Shown: positions 39,085-49,164, numbered from the stretch's first letter. The stretch: DNA of 64,000 bases from Actinomycetales bacterium (GCA_002919305.1 PKFB01000022.1:169979-233978), one strand, 5' to 3'. A program made the numbers and translations. The notes: generated from the letters alone by a model not told the origin.

Positions 39085-40128
39085 ATGGCTTCAAGCCCGG
39101 ACCGCGCGAAGTCCTTGGAGTTCGCGCTGGCACAGATAGAAAAACAGTACGGTAAGGGTTCGGTGATGCGTCTGGGTGACCGGGCGCAGGCACCGATGTC
39201 GGTGATCCCGACCGGCTCTATCGCGCTTGATGTGGCCCTGGGGGTGGGTGGGCTACCGCGCGGCCGGATCGTGGAGATCTTCGGTCCGGAAAGTAGCGGG
39301 AAGACCACGGTCGCGCTGCATGCGATCGCCAACGCTCAGGCGGCGGGTGGGATCGCCGCGTTCATCGACGCCGAGCACGCCTTGGACCCGGAGTACGCCA
39401 AGGCGGTCGGGGTCGACACCGACTCCCTTTTGGTCTCTCAGCCCGATACCGGTGAGCAGGCGTTGGAGATCGCGGACATGCTGATCCGCTCCGGCGCTTT
39501 GGATGTCCTGGTGATCGACTCCGTCGCCGCTCTCGTACCGCGGGCCGAGATCGAAGGCGAGATGGGGGACAGCCACGTTGGTCTGCAGGCCCGGCTGATG
39601 AGCCAGGCGCTGCGGAAGATCACCGGTGCCCTGAACAACTCCGGCACCACCGCGATCTTCATCAACCAGCTCCGCGAGAAGGTCGGGGTGATGTTCGGAT
39701 CCCCGGAGACCACCACGGGTGGTCGGGCCCTGAAGTTCTACGCCTCGGTACGGTTGGATGTGCGTCGAGTCGAAAGCCTCAAGGACGGCGGCGAGGTCGT
39801 GGGGAGCCGGACCCGCGTCAAGGTCGTCAAGAACAAGGTCGCCGCGCCGTTCAAGCAGGCGGAGTTCGACATCATGTACGGCAAGGGCATCAGCCGTGAG
39901 GGGTCCATCATCGACGTAGGGGTCGAGCAGGGCTTTATCCGCAAATCTGGCGCTTGGTACACCTATGAAGGCGATCAGCTCGGCCAGGGCAAGGAAAACG
40001 CGCGGCAGTTCCTGCGTGACAACCCAGACGTGGCCGCCGAGATCGAGAAGAAGATCAAGGAGAAGTTGGGTATCGGACCAACCCTGGACAAGGCACCAGC
40101 CGCCCCGGAAACCCCGGTTGAGTTCTGA
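39085..40128 (+). CDS. recA: Recombinase RecA
   Basis: RecA carries out strand exchange and triggers LexA self-cleavage. From ATG 39085 the protein has 347 residues: [21 protein letters not shown] at the start, Walker A GPESSGKT at 67-74, the [11 protein letters not shown] core and the DNA-binding loops. An in-frame GTG at 39037 would add 16 residues outside the usual family length. No intein is present. A perfect LexA box lies upstream and recX lies 44 bp downstream. Confidence 0.97.
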   Translation: MASSPDRAKSLEFALAQIEKQYGKGSVMRLGDRAQAPMSVIPTGSIALDVALGVGGLPRGRIVEIFGPESSGKTTVALHAIANAQAAGGIAAFIDAEHALDPEYAKAVGVDTDSLLVSQPDTGEQALEIADMLIRSGALDVLVIDSVAALVPRAEIEGEMGDSHVGLQARLMSQALRKITGALNNSGTTAIFINQLREKVGVMFGSPETTTGGRALKFYASVRLDVRRVESLKDGGEVVGSRTRVKVVKNKVAAPFKQAEFDIMYGKGISREGSIIDVGVEQGFIRKSGAWYTYEGDQLGQGKENARQFLRDNPDVAAEIEKKIKEKLGIGPTLDKAPAAPETPVEF

Positions 40129-40172
40129 GACGACCCGAGTTCTGAGGCAATCCCTGACGGTGGGAGGCCGGC

Positions 40173-41030
40173 GTGGCGGGCCGAAGAGACAGGGGGCGGA
40201 TGGCGACCGGTTCTGATCAGTGGGCCTCGCAGGGCAGCGGCGAAAGGCCGAACGCGCCGGACTCCGATACGTCGGACTTTGACATAACGTCCGACACGAC
40301 GCTGGACCCCAACGGCGACACGGGATGGAGACGGGGCGACACCAACGCGTCCGTTCAGGCTGCGGATCGGACCGGTCGGTCTGTGGGCCGGTCCGGTAGG
40401 GCGGGTGAGTGGGCAGACGACGGTGAGGCGTACGAGCGGCTGGATGAGGCATATCAGGTGGATGAGGCATATCAGCGCGCTCGTGCGATCTGTCTGCGGC
40501 TGCTGACCTTCCGTCCTCGGACACGCGCTGAGCTCGCCGATGCCCTACGGCGTCGAGGAGTACGCGATGAGATCGCGGCAGCGGTGCTGGAGCGCTTCAG
40601 TGAAGTCGGCATGATCGACGACGCCGCGTTCGCCCGGGCCTGGGTGACTAGCCGACACCACGGCCGCGGGTTGGCGGGCCCGGTGCTCGCCGCAGAGCTG
40701 AGGCGGCGCGGCGTCGCCTCCGAGACAGTCAAGCAAGCGCTGAAGGAGCTGGATCAGGACACCGAGGAGACCACGGCGCGAGCGCTCGTACAGCGAAGAC
40801 TGCGGGTGGTCCAGAAAGGGCCACCCGAGGCCGCCTTCCGCAGACTGGTGGGGATGCTCGCCCGCAAGGGGTATCCGGCTGGGCTCGCGGTCCGAGTGGT
40901 GCGGGAGGCGCTGGCGGAGCAGGAGGAGTACGCAGAGTTCGCAGACTCGATCGATCCGGACATGGTCGCGGACGCCATGACCGCGCAGAACGGGCTGGAT
41001 CATCCCAACCGGGGTGACCCATACCAGTGA
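40173..41030 (+). CDS. recX: Regulatory protein RecX
   Basis: RecX binds RecA filaments and limits their activity. The conserved helical repeats occupy about residues 105-265 (AICLRLLTFRPRTRAELADALRRRGV and IDDAAFARAWVTSRHHGRGLAGP). The first 100 residues are acidic and disordered, as in other actinobacterial RecX. They include a perfect in-frame duplication, TGGATGAGGCATATCAG at 40441-40457 and 40459-40475, giving DEAYQ twice. GTG at 40173 follows GGGAGG. Total length is 285 residues. Confidence 0.93.
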   Translation: MAGRRDRGRMATGSDQWASQGSGERPNAPDSDTSDFDITSDTTLDPNGDTGWRRGDTNASVQAADRTGRSVGRSGRAGEWADDGEAYERLDEAYQVDEAYQRARAICLRLLTFRPRTRAELADALRRRGVRDEIAAAVLERFSEVGMIDDAAFARAWVTSRHHGRGLAGPVLAAELRRRGVASETVKQALKELDQDTEETTARALVQRRLRVVQKGPPEAAFRRLVGMLARKGYPAGLAVRVVREALAEQEEYAEFADSIDPDMVADAMTAQNGLDHPNRGDPYQ

Positions 41031-41639
41031 GTGAGCTTGTATCGTTAACCGCTTTACATCATGCTGCCAAGCGGCCACATGGGGTAGCGCATGCCCCGGT
41101 ACAACCCGGTCATCGAACGGTCTGCCATATTCCGACTAAAATTACGAGACATTTTCGGTCCTGACCGAAATATTCGCCATTCATGCTGGATGTGGCCAGT
41201 GCTGGGTGATTACTTAACGTATCTTTGCGATTACCTGCGGAAATAATCGCAGCAATAGCCGTGCGTCCAGGTGTTGCCGTGATGTCCGATCACATCGGAC
41301 CTGGGCGTATCGGCTTCGGATGCCTTCGGCGTCATACGTCCCGATCATGGCTCCTTGACCCAACGCCCTACGCCGACCTAGCCTCAGCCCTACCAGAGGA
41401 GAACGTCCGATCGACGCGGGAACTTCACCGCACGACATAGACAGCACGACAACATCACAGTTCGGGAACGATGTGCTGCCCCGGCGTATCGCCGCTCTCG
41501 TGAGAGTCGGCGAGCACCGGCGTACCCGTCGTACGGCGGCGGTGTCGACAGACACTGCCGACGAGGCGTACCCGTGCTTGGTCGGGCCACTCCTCGATCA
41601 CAGCCGCGAACGTTCGCGGCAGGCAGGGAGGAGGCGGCC
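41031..41639. other. 609-bp gene-free region with several palindromes
   Basis: No credible gene is seen. The middle (41130-41260) is clearly AT-richer than the flanks. Inverted repeats are: TTTCGGTC-CT-GACCGAAA at 41153-41170; TGCGATTA-N10-TAATCGCA at 41226-41251; GTCCGA-N5-TCGGAC at 41284-41300; and the perfect 18-bp palindrome GCCGCGAACGTTCGCGGC at 41603-41620. The region may hold the rny promoter and leader, or a small RNA; the sequence alone does not decide. Confidence 0.5.
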
Positions 41640-43409
41640 ATGACCGCGGTCCAGCTCTTGCTGGGGGCGGCGGCGGTGATCACCGTGACGGTCGCCGCGA
41701 CATTGATGGCGACCTGGTTTCTGATTCGGCGATTGTCCTCGTTGCGAAGCAATCCCGAGGAGGATCCCGCCTTCCTAGCTGAGCTCCACCGTCAGGAGGC
41801 CACCCTGGCGGCCTTACGCGCCGCGGCCGAGGAGGCCGCCGCTGCGGCTGAGGAGGCACGCACGGAAGCCGCGGCGGCCCGGGCCGAGTCGGCGGCCGCG
41901 AAAGCGGCCGTGGCCGTCGCCCGTGACGATGCGCGGCGCCAACTGGAGGGGGCCCGCGCGGACGCGGAGGCGATCCGGGAACGCGCCCGCCGGGAGGCGG
42001 ACGCGGAGGCCGAGCAGATCCTGCGCGCCGCCCGACAGGCGGGAGAGCGGGAAAACAACGAGATGATCGCCCGGCTTCGGGAGCGGGTGGCTGAACTGGA
42101 TAGGCGGGAACGGCGCCTGGAAGAACGCGAGCGGCGTCTGAACGAGGAGGCCGCACGACTCAACGAACGGGACCGCCGCCTGAGCGGCCTAGAAAACGAC
42201 CTCAACCAGCGGGAATCGGCCCTCAACGCCCGGGAGGCGGAGCTCAGTGCCGCGGAGCAGCAGCATCGTCGAGAGTTGGAGCGGATCGCGGGATTGACCG
42301 CTGAGGCCGCCAAGGCGGAGCTGGTGGAGGCGATCAGTACCCAGGCCAAACGAGAGGCCGCGTTGCTGATCCGCGACATCGAGGCCGAGGCCAGGAACAC
42401 CGCCGATGAGCGGGCCCGTCACATCGTCGTTGAGGCGATTCAACGGGTGGCCAGCGAGCAGACCGCCGAAAGCGTGGTAAGCGTCCTGCATCTGCCCGGG
42501 GATGAGATGAAGGGGCGCATCATCGGCCGGGAAGGCCGCAACATCCGGGCGTTCGAGTCAGTCACCGGGGTGAACCTGATCATCGACGACACCCCGGAGG
42601 CGGTGCTGCTGTCCTGCTTTGACCCGGTCCGACGGGAGATCGGGCGGGTAACCCTGGAGCGGCTGGTCCTGGACGGGCGGATTCATCCGCACCGGATCGA
42701 AGAGGTCTATGAGGAGGCACGGCACGAGGTGGAACGGCTGTGCCAGCGGGCCGCCGAGGACGCCCTGGTCCAGGTGGGTATCACCGACATCCATCCGGAA
42801 CTTGTCACCCTACTGGGACGACTGCGGTACCGCACCAGCTACGGCCAGAACGTGCTCAAGCATCTGGTGGAGACCGCCCACATCGCCGGCATCATGGCGG
42901 CCGAGCTGGGGCTGGAGCCCAAACTGATCAAGCGCTGCGCTTTCCTGCATGACATCGGCAAGGCGCTCACCCACGAAGTGGAAGGCAGCCACGCGCTGAT
43001 CGGGGCCGATGTGGCGCGCAAGTACGGCGAGGACGAGGCCGTCGTACACGCCATCGAAGCGCATCACAACGAGGTGCCCCCGCAGACCATCGAGGCGGTC
43101 CTGACCCAGGCGGCCGACGCCTGCTCCGGGGGCCGCCCCGGCGCGCGTCGGGAGAGCCTGGAAGCCTACGTCAAACGACTGGAGCGGATCGAAGAGATCG
43201 CCGGTGGCAAGCCCGGCGTGGAGAAGGTCTTCGCGATGCAGGCCGGCCGGGAGATCCGGGTGATGGTCCGCCCGGACGAGGTCGACGACATCGGGGCGGC
43301 TGTGCTGGCCCGGGATGTGGCCAAGCAGATCGAGGAGGAGCTGACCTACCCCGGTCAGATCCGGGTCACCGTGGTCCGGGAGTCCCGGGTCACCGAGATC
43401 GCCCGCTGA
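41640..43409 (+). CDS. rny: Ribonuclease Y
   Basis: RNase Y is a membrane-anchored endoribonuclease of mRNA decay. The 589-residue protein has one N-terminal membrane helix (about 5-27), a long Glu/Arg/Ala coiled coil to about 275, a KH domain (GRIIGREGRNIRAFESVTGVNLI) and an HD domain with H437-D438 in FLHDIGKALTHE. The last residues, VRESRVTEIAR, are typical. ATG at 41640 follows GGGAGGAGG; the open frame starts earlier at 41574, without family support. The recA-recX-rny order occurs in other actinobacteria. Confidence 0.94.
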   Translation: MTAVQLLLGAAAVITVTVAATLMATWFLIRRLSSLRSNPEEDPAFLAELHRQEATLAALRAAAEEAAAAAEEARTEAAAARAESAAAKAAVAVARDDARRQLEGARADAEAIRERARREADAEAEQILRAARQAGERENNEMIARLRERVAELDRRERRLEERERRLNEEAARLNERDRRLSGLENDLNQRESALNAREAELSAAEQQHRRELERIAGLTAEAAKAELVEAISTQAKREAALLIRDIEAEARNTADERARHIVVEAIQRVASEQTAESVVSVLHLPGDEMKGRIIGREGRNIRAFESVTGVNLIIDDTPEAVLLSCFDPVRREIGRVTLERLVLDGRIHPHRIEEVYEEARHEVERLCQRAAEDALVQVGITDIHPELVTLLGRLRYRTSYGQNVLKHLVETAHIAGIMAAELGLEPKLIKRCAFLHDIGKALTHEVEGSHALIGADVARKYGEDEAVVHAIEAHHNEVPPQTIEAVLTQAADACSGGRPGARRESLEAYVKRLERIEEIAGGKPGVEKVFAMQAGREIRVMVRPDEVDDIGAAVLARDVAKQIEEELTYPGQIRVTVVRESRVTEIAR

Positions 43410-43453
43410 GCGCGGCTGCCGCGTTGGCGGACGCCGCCACGCCATAACGATCA

Positions 43454-43478
43454 AGGGGTACGCATCGCGCGTACCCCT
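43454..43478 (+). terminator. Terminator hairpin after rny
   Basis: AGGGGTACGC-ATCGC-GCGTACCCCT is a perfect 10-bp stem with a 5-base loop, 44 bp after the rny stop codon. Confidence 0.7.
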
Positions 43479-43539
43479 GAGAACGTCCCGGTGACCGACC
43501 GGGTGGCGGAAGGGTCGCCCGTCGGCCGCGAGTCGTCGG

Positions 43540-43574
43540 TTCCGCCTCCGCCGTCAGGCGACGGCGGAGCGGAA
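43540..43574 (-). terminator. Terminator hairpin after gluD
   Basis: The arms 43540-43554 and 43561-43574 pair over 14 bp with a single bulged C and a 6-base loop (CAGGCG on the plus strand). The stem begins 7 bp after the end of gluD, in minus-strand direction. Confidence 0.7.
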
Positions 43575-43581
43575 AGGCGGG

Positions 43582-44538
43582 TCAGGCTCCGCCGCCCACG
43601 TCGGCGCGGTGGGGAGTGACAGGCAACGTCCCCTCGGTAGCGATCTCCTCATCGGCGCCGGTGAGCGCGCTGGGCGCCTTGCCGCCGCGTTGCGTCCGCC
43701 GCTCCACCCAGTGCGCGAACCATGTCAGCAGCGAGTTGATCACGATGAAGATGATCGCCACGACGATCACGGTCTGCAGCACGTTGCCGTAGGTGGCGTT
43801 GATGATGCGGGTCTGCTGCAGCAGCTCCGGGTAGGCGATGATGTAGCCCAGCGCGGTGTCCTTGAGCAGCACCACGAGCTGACTGACGATCACCGGCAGC
43901 ATGGAACGGGCGGCCTGCGGGATCAGGATCAGCGTCATCACCTGGTATTTGCGCATACCCAGCGCGTACGCCGCCTCGGATTGGCCGAGGGGGACGGCGC
44001 GGATCCCGGCCCGGAAGGCCTCGGCGAGCACCGACCCGTTGTACAGGGTCAGCCCCAAGACCACCGCCCAGAACGCGGGGATCGATTCATAGATCCAGTT
44101 CGGCCACAACCAGTCCGGGACCCAGCCCGGCTGTTCCAGGTTGCGGAACACGAACGGCATGCCGATGAAGATGAAGAAGATCAGCAGCAGCAGTGGGACG
44201 GCCCGGAAGAACTCCACCACCGCGCCGGCTGGCCACCGTATCCACCGGTGATCGGACAGGCGTGCGGTCGCAAAAACCAGGCCGAAGACCAGGGAGAGCA
44301 CCATCGCCGTGAACGCGGCCCGCAGCGTATTGCCCAACCCGGGAAGCAGGAAATCAATCCAGATGTCCGCTTCCAGGAAAGGCCTCCAGCGTTCGGCCGC
44401 CCACTGGTCGTTGCGGTCGAACCGCACGTAGATGTAGTACAGCAGGGCCGCCAGCCCGATCCCGAACAGGATGGTGAGGATCAGGTTGCGGCGCCGGGCC
44501 CGCGGCCCCGGGTGGTCGTAAAGAACGTTGTTGCTCAC
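43582..44538 (-). CDS. gluD: Glutamate ABC transporter permease
   Basis: A polar amino-acid permease of 318 residues with an extra N-terminal membrane segment (LILTILFGIGLAALLYYIYV) and about five further ones. The EAA-type loop EAFRAGIRAVPLGQSEAAYALGM contacts the ATPase. The C-terminal 40 residues are polar. By order it is GluD of a GluABCD-type system. The GTG start overlaps the gluC stop in GTGA. Confidence 0.88.
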   Translation of the reverse strand: MSNNVLYDHPGPRARRRNLILTILFGIGLAALLYYIYVRFDRNDQWAAERWRPFLEADIWIDFLLPGLGNTLRAAFTAMVLSLVFGLVFATARLSDHRWIRWPAGAVVEFFRAVPLLLLIFFIFIGMPFVFRNLEQPGWVPDWLWPNWIYESIPAFWAVVLGLTLYNGSVLAEAFRAGIRAVPLGQSEAAYALGMRKYQVMTLILIPQAARSMLPVIVSQLVVLLKDTALGYIIAYPELLQQTRIINATYGNVLQTVIVVAIIFIVINSLLTWFAHWVERRTQRGGKAPSALTGADEEIATEGTLPVTPHRADVGGGA

Positions 44539-45278
44539 CGCTTCACCGCCAGACGCCGCGCCAGCCAGTCGAACAGGTAACCCACCGGGATCAGGACCGC
44601 CGCGAAGGTACCGGCGAAGACCAAGAAGATCGCCAACACGTGGTCACCGTTGGCGTTCAGCAGGGTCCGCATCGCGAACGCGGCCTCGGTAACACCGATC
44701 ACCCCGGCGATCGTGGAGTTCTTGCACAGCGCGATCAGGATGCTGCCCAGCGGGGCGATCACGGCCCGACCAGCCTGCGGCAGGACCACGATCCACAGGG
44801 TCTGCAGGAATGTGAGTCCGAGCGCGCGGGCCGCTTCGGCCTGCCCCACCGGCACCGTGTTGATGCCGGCCCGGATCGCCTCACACACGAAGGCCGAGGT
44901 GTAGGCGGACAGACCAGTCACCCCGAGCCAGAAGTTCCGGGCGATGAGGTTCTGCGGGTCGGTCGGCAGGCCGATCAGGGACAGGGCGTCGCCGATGAAC
45001 CCCGGCAAGGCGTTGAAGATGTTCACCGGGCTGATGGAGAGATTGAGGAACAGCCCGGAAGAACAGAAGATGATGACCAACGTCAACGGGGTGTTGCGGA
45101 AGATATTGACCCAGGCCGTCCCGAATCCGCGTAACACGGGTATCGGGGAGACTCGCATCGTGGCGAGCACAGTGCCCAGCACCAGGGAGAGCACCGCCGA
45201 GGTGACGGTCAGCCGGAGGATCATCAGGAACCCGTCGATATACAGCTGAAGGTTCCGTGACTCCTCGAAAACTTCCAT
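44535..45278 (-). CDS. gluC: Glutamate ABC transporter permease
   Basis: The second inner-membrane permease, 247 residues, with about five membrane segments and the EAA-type loop CEAIRAGINTVPVGQAEAARALGL. The ATG follows GGGGG ten bases upstream. It lies 118 bp after gluB and overlaps gluD by four bases, so the two permeases are coupled. Confidence 0.88.
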   Translation of the reverse strand: MEVFEESRNLQLYIDGFLMILRLTVTSAVLSLVLGTVLATMRVSPIPVLRGFGTAWVNIFRNTPLTLVIIFCSSGLFLNLSISPVNIFNALPGFIGDALSLIGLPTDPQNLIARNFWLGVTGLSAYTSAFVCEAIRAGINTVPVGQAEAARALGLTFLQTLWIVVLPQAGRAVIAPLGSILIALCKNSTIAGVIGVTEAAFAMRTLLNANGDHVLAIFLVFAGTFAAVLIPVGYLFDWLARRLAVKR

Positions 45279-45396
45279 GGGTTTCCCCCGTCAGATGTCA
45301 AGCGGGTAGGGGACGATCAACGGTCGGGACGGGCCGGGCCACACACGTCCCAGGCCCGCCCGACCGTCTGGTCGCACCGCTCAGTTACACCAGGGC

Positions 45397-46257
45397 TCAG
45401 TCACACCAGGAACCGTCGGGCGGCTCGATCGACGGCGCCGGGGTGCCGCTGGCGCCCAGCGTGGCGTTCCACGCCTCCTCGTACGCGCCGCTTTCGATCG
45501 CCTCGGCGAGGATCTCGTTGATCCGCCGGCAGCCCTCGGTGTCCTCTTCAGCGATACCGATGCCGTAGGGCTCCTCGCTGAAGGGCTGCCCAACGACGCG
45601 GAACTGGCCGGCGTACTGCTCCTGTGAGGCGTATCCGGCCAGGATGATGTCGTCGGTGGTGACGGCATGGACGGCACCGGCCGCCAGCTGCTCAACGCAC
45701 TGCGAGTAGGTGTCGAACAGCTGCAGCTGCACGTCCGGGTAATCGGTCTGTATCCGCTCGGCCGGGGTGGAGCCGTTCACCGAGCACACGATGTGCTCAG
45801 AGGTCAGATCATCCGGACCCTGAATGTCGCTGTCGACGGGGACCAGCAGGTCCTGACCCGCGACGTAGTACGGGCCGGCGAAGTCGATCACCGAGGCCCG
45901 CTCCTCATTGATGGTGTAGGTCGCCACCACGATGTCGACGGTGCCGTTCTGCAGGAACGGCTCCCGGTTCGCCGAGACGGTCTCCCGCCACGTCACGTTC
46001 TCCTCGGGGATCCCCAGGCCCTCGATGATGATCCGGGCGATCTCGATGTCGAAGCCCTCGGGAGCGTCGCCGCCGGTGTCCAGACCCAACCCGGGCTGGT
46101 CGAACCGGACACCGATGGTGATGCGCTCCTGATTCAGGATGCCGCCGCCCTCGTTACCGTTGCTGGAGCCGTCACCGTCATCGCCGCCACAGGCCGTCAG
46201 CGTCGTGACGGCTAACGCGATGCTGGCGCAACCCATGAGCGCCTTGCGTACTCGCAT
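45397..46257 (-). CDS. gluB: Glutamate-binding lipoprotein
   Basis: An extracytoplasmic solute-binding protein of family 3, 286 residues. A lipoprotein signal ends in LTAC with the acylated Cys at residue 23, then a Gly/Asp/Ser linker. The ligand-binding fold includes EGFDIEIARIIIEGLGI and INEERASVIDFAGPYYVAGQDLLV. I chose ATG 46257, preceded by AAGGAGGAAGACC; the earlier open frame is not needed. Glutamate (or a related acidic amino acid) is inferred from the operon order gluABCD known in Corynebacterium and Streptomyces. Confidence 0.9.
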   Translation of the reverse strand: MRVRKALMGCASIALAVTTLTACGGDDGDGSSNGNEGGGILNQERITIGVRFDQPGLGLDTGGDAPEGFDIEIARIIIEGLGIPEENVTWRETVSANREPFLQNGTVDIVVATYTINEERASVIDFAGPYYVAGQDLLVPVDSDIQGPDDLTSEHIVCSVNGSTPAERIQTDYPDVQLQLFDTYSQCVEQLAAGAVHAVTTDDIILAGYASQEQYAGQFRVVGQPFSEEPYGIGIAEEDTEGCRRINEILAEAIESGAYEEAWNATLGASGTPAPSIEPPDGSWCD

Positions 46258-46536
46258 GGTCTTCCTCCTTGAGAGGCGCGCTCCGTGGAGCTGGCGAGCT
46301 CCCGGAGGCCGGTTTGTCATCTATAGGGATTTACGTGCTTTATGTCGAGAGTCGTGGTGTGGGTGTCGTGTGGAACATCAGCGATACGCGCTTCGGGAGG
46401 TACTCCTTCACCGGGTAGTGCCGGGCGGCGAGGCGCTTCGGTGAAAGTCACCGGGGTGCACGCGCGTACCACCGCTGTCTTTCGGTGCGGGGCCACGTGT
46501 GGCGAGGCGGCCCGCCCCACGCGCCGCGGGGTTCTG

Positions 46537-46580
46537 ACGGTGCCGGACCCGTCGAGCCTGAGGGGCACCGTTGGGTCCGG
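46537..46580 (-). promoter_or_regulatory. Interleaved stems (pseudoknot or attenuator) between gluA and gluB
   Basis: ACGGTGCC (46537-46544) pairs with GGCACCGT (46564-46571), and CCGGACCC (46543-46550) pairs with GGGTCCGG (46573-46580). The order A-B-A'-B' allows a pseudoknot or two alternative stems. It begins 18 bp after the gluA stop, minus strand. The rest of the 340-bp gap shows only the gluB ribosome binding site. Confidence 0.5.
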
Positions 46581-46597
46581 GCATGGTCGGTCGACGC

Positions 46598-47392
46598 TCA
46601 GTGCGTGAGGATCTTCGACAAGAAGTCCCGCGCCCGCTCGCTCTGTGGGTTGGTGAAGAACGCGTCCGGAGGCGCCTGCTCCACGATCTGACCGTCGGCC
46701 ATGAAGACGATCCGGTCGGCCGCCCGCCGCGCGAATCCCATCTCGTGAGTGACCACCACCATCGTCATCCCCTCAGCGGCCAGCGAGGTCATCACGTCCA
46801 ACACCTCATTGACCATCTCCGGGTCCAGCGCGCTGGTGGGCTCGTCGAAGAGCATCACACGCGGCCGCATCGCGAGGGCACGGGCGATCGCTGCACGCTG
46901 CTGCTGGCCACCCGAGAGCTGCGCGGGGTACTTGTCCGCCTGATTGGCGATGCCCACCCGCTCCAGCAGCTCCAAGGCGTACCGCCGCGCCGCTTCCTTG
47001 TTCTCCTTGCGGACCCGGATCGGACCCAGCGTGACGTTCTCGAGCACGGTCTTGTGGGAGAAGAGATTGAACGACTGGAAGACCATGCCGACCTGGCTCC
47101 GGAGCCGTGCGAGCGCCCGCCCCTCCTCGGGTAGCCGTTGTCCAGCTATGAGAATTTCACCCGATTGGATCGGCTCTAACCGGTTGATCACTCGGCAGAG
47201 TGTGGACTTACCCGAGCCTGACGGCCCAATCACCACGACCACCTCGCCGGTGGCCACCGACAGGTTGATGTCTTTGAGGACGTGTAGGGAACCGAACCAC
47301 TTGTTAACGCCCTTGAGGACAACCAGCGGCTCACCCTTTGCCTGGTCGGTGACGGTGACCGCGCTTGTGTGCTCCGTTGTTTCGTCGCTCAT
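46598..47392 (-). CDS. gluA: Glutamate ABC transporter ATP-binding protein
   Basis: The 264-residue ATPase has Walker [10 protein letters not shown] at 56-64, the signature LSGGQQQR, and Walker [15 protein letters not shown]. It resembles polar amino-acid importers (GlnQ/HisP group). ATG 47392 is taken as start; an ATG at 47410 is possible but has no properly spaced ribosome binding site. It is first in the minus-strand order gluA-gluB-gluC-gluD, but 340 bp separate it from gluB. Confidence 0.92.
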   Translation of the reverse strand: MSDETTEHTSAVTVTDQAKGEPLVVLKGVNKWFGSLHVLKDINLSVATGEVVVVIGPSGSGKSTLCRVINRLEPIQSGEILIAGQRLPEEGRALARLRSQVGMVFQSFNLFSHKTVLENVTLGPIRVRKENKEAARRYALELLERVGIANQADKYPAQLSGGQQQRAAIARALAMRPRVMLFDEPTSALDPEMVNEVLDVMTSLAAEGMTMVVVTHEMGFARRAADRIVFMADGQIVEQAPPDAFFTNPQSERARDFLSKILTH

Positions 47393-47605
47393 GCCATCCT
47401 GTCCTCGCATCCTCGCGTGGCGGCCACTTTAAACCCGCAGTGCGTCAGACCACGACCATCTGTGGTCACAGACCAGTAACTTCACCGGTCACAGGCCGGT
47501 AACTTCTCGTCGTCTGCCCGATCCGGGCCGTTTAACCAACCTGGATGGCGCTGCACCCACGGCGCCTGTCAGGTCGTCGATGAACGCGGATACGCTGTGA
47601 AAGTC

Positions 47606-49099
47606 ATGAGCGCGCCAGTTGAGACCACCGCCAGCGGCCAACCCCGCACCTATCAGGTGCGCACGTTCGGCTGCCAGATGAACGTGCACGACTCCGAGCG
47701 GATCGCCGGGTTGCTGGAGGCCGCCGGCTATGTGCGGGCCGCCGCCGACGCCACCCCCGACGTTGTGGTGTTCAACACCTGCGCGGTTCGGGAGAACGCC
47801 GACAACCGGCTGTACGGCAACCTCGGGCATCTGCGTCCGGTCAAGAAGGCCCACGCCGGGATGCAGATCGCTGTCGGTGGCTGCCTGGCCCAGAAGGACC
47901 GCGAGGAGATCATCCGCCGCGCCCCGTGGGTGGACGTGGTCTTCGGCACCAACAACATCGGCAGGCTGCCGGTGCTGTTGGAGCGGGCGCGCCACAACGG
48001 TGAAGCTCAGGTGGAGATCGCCGAGTCGTTGGAGGTGTTCCCCTCCACGCTGCCGGCCCGCCGGGAGTCCTTCTACTCCGCCTGGGTGTCGATCTCCGTG
48101 GGCTGCAACAACACCTGTACGTTCTGCATCGTCCCCAGCCTGCGAGGCAAGGAGACCGACCGGCGCCCCGGCGACATCCTGGCCGAGGTGGAGGCGCTGG
48201 TCGCCGACGGTGTGTTGGAGATCACGCTGCTGGGGCAGAACGTCAACTCCTACGGGGTTGAGTTCGGGGACCGGCAAGCGTTCAGCAAGCTGCTGCGCGC
48301 CTGCGGCGGGATCGAAGGGTTGGAGCGGGTGCGCTTCACCTCCCCGCACCCTCGCGACTTCACCCCCGATGTGATCGCCGCGATGGCCGAGACCTCCAAC
48401 GTCTGCCATCAGCTCCACATGCCGTTGCAGTCCGGATCCGACCGGATCCTGCGCGCGATGCGTCGCTCTTACCGCGCCGAGCGGTATCTGAACATCCTGC
48501 GTCAGGTTCGGGAGGCGATGCCGGACGCAGCAATCAGCACCGACATCATCGTCGGGTTCCCGGGGGAGACGGAGGAGGACTTCCAGGCCACCCTGGACGT
48601 GGTGCGACAGGCCCGCTTCGCGCAGGCGTTCACCTTCCAGTACTCACCCCGTCCCGGTACGCCCGCCGCGAGCTTCCCCGACCAGGTTCCGGCGGAGGTG
48701 GTACGCGAGCGCTACCAGCGCCTGGTCGCCCTGGTGGAGGAGATCACCTGGGAGGAGAACAAGCGACTGGTCGGCGCCACCGTCGAGGTGCTGGTGGCCG
48801 TGGGAGAAGGGCGGAAGGACACCTCCACCGGCCGGATGTCCGGCCGGGCTCGAGACGGGCGTCTGGTGCACTTCAGCGTGCCGGAGGGGACGACGGTGCG
48901 GCCAGGTGACGTCGTCCACGTGGAGGTCACCTACGCCGCGCCGCACCACCTGGTCGCTGACGGACCCTTGCTGTCGCACCGGCGTACCCGGGCCGGGGAT
49001 GCCTGGGAGGCGGCGCAGGCCGCACCCGCCGCGACTGGCCGTCCGGGAGGGGTCATGCTCGGCATGCCCACCGTCGGTCCGCCCGTATCGGCCTCCTGA
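47606..49099 (+). CDS. miaB: tRNA-2-methylthio-N6-dimethylallyladenosine synthase MiaB
   Basis: MiaB methylthiolates i6A37 in tRNA after MiaA. The N-terminal cluster cysteines are C23, C59 and C93; the radical-SAM motif CNNTCTFC gives C167, C171 and C174. A TRAM domain lies near the C-terminus, followed by an Ala/Pro/Gly-rich tail. TACGCT (47591-47596) lies nine bases before ATG 47606, and a GTG directly follows the hexamer, so a leaderless or very short leader is likely. miaA lies 2 kb downstream. Confidence 0.95.
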   Translation: MSAPVETTASGQPRTYQVRTFGCQMNVHDSERIAGLLEAAGYVRAAADATPDVVVFNTCAVRENADNRLYGNLGHLRPVKKAHAGMQIAVGGCLAQKDREEIIRRAPWVDVVFGTNNIGRLPVLLERARHNGEAQVEIAESLEVFPSTLPARRESFYSAWVSISVGCNNTCTFCIVPSLRGKETDRRPGDILAEVEALVADGVLEITLLGQNVNSYGVEFGDRQAFSKLLRACGGIEGLERVRFTSPHPRDFTPDVIAAMAETSNVCHQLHMPLQSGSDRILRAMRRSYRAERYLNILRQVREAMPDAAISTDIIVGFPGETEEDFQATLDVVRQARFAQAFTFQYSPRPGTPAASFPDQVPAEVVRERYQRLVALVEEITWEENKRLVGATVEVLVAVGEGRKDTSTGRMSGRARDGRLVHFSVPEGTTVRPGDVVHVEVTYAAPHHLVADGPLLSHRRTRAGDAWEAAQAAPAATGRPGGVMLGMPTVGPPVSAS

Positions 49100-49164
49100 G
49101 CCCGGTGCCGCATAGAAGACCCTTGGTTGGGGCGAATCGGCGGTCTACTGGCCTGTGAGGCTGG

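Noticed and set aside
39253..40524. A 423-residue antisense frame across recA and recX
   Set aside because: Shadow of recA codon use; no supported start and no domain.
41603..41620. LexA box before rny
   Set aside because: The CGAAC and GTTCG halves abut without the four-base spacer required.
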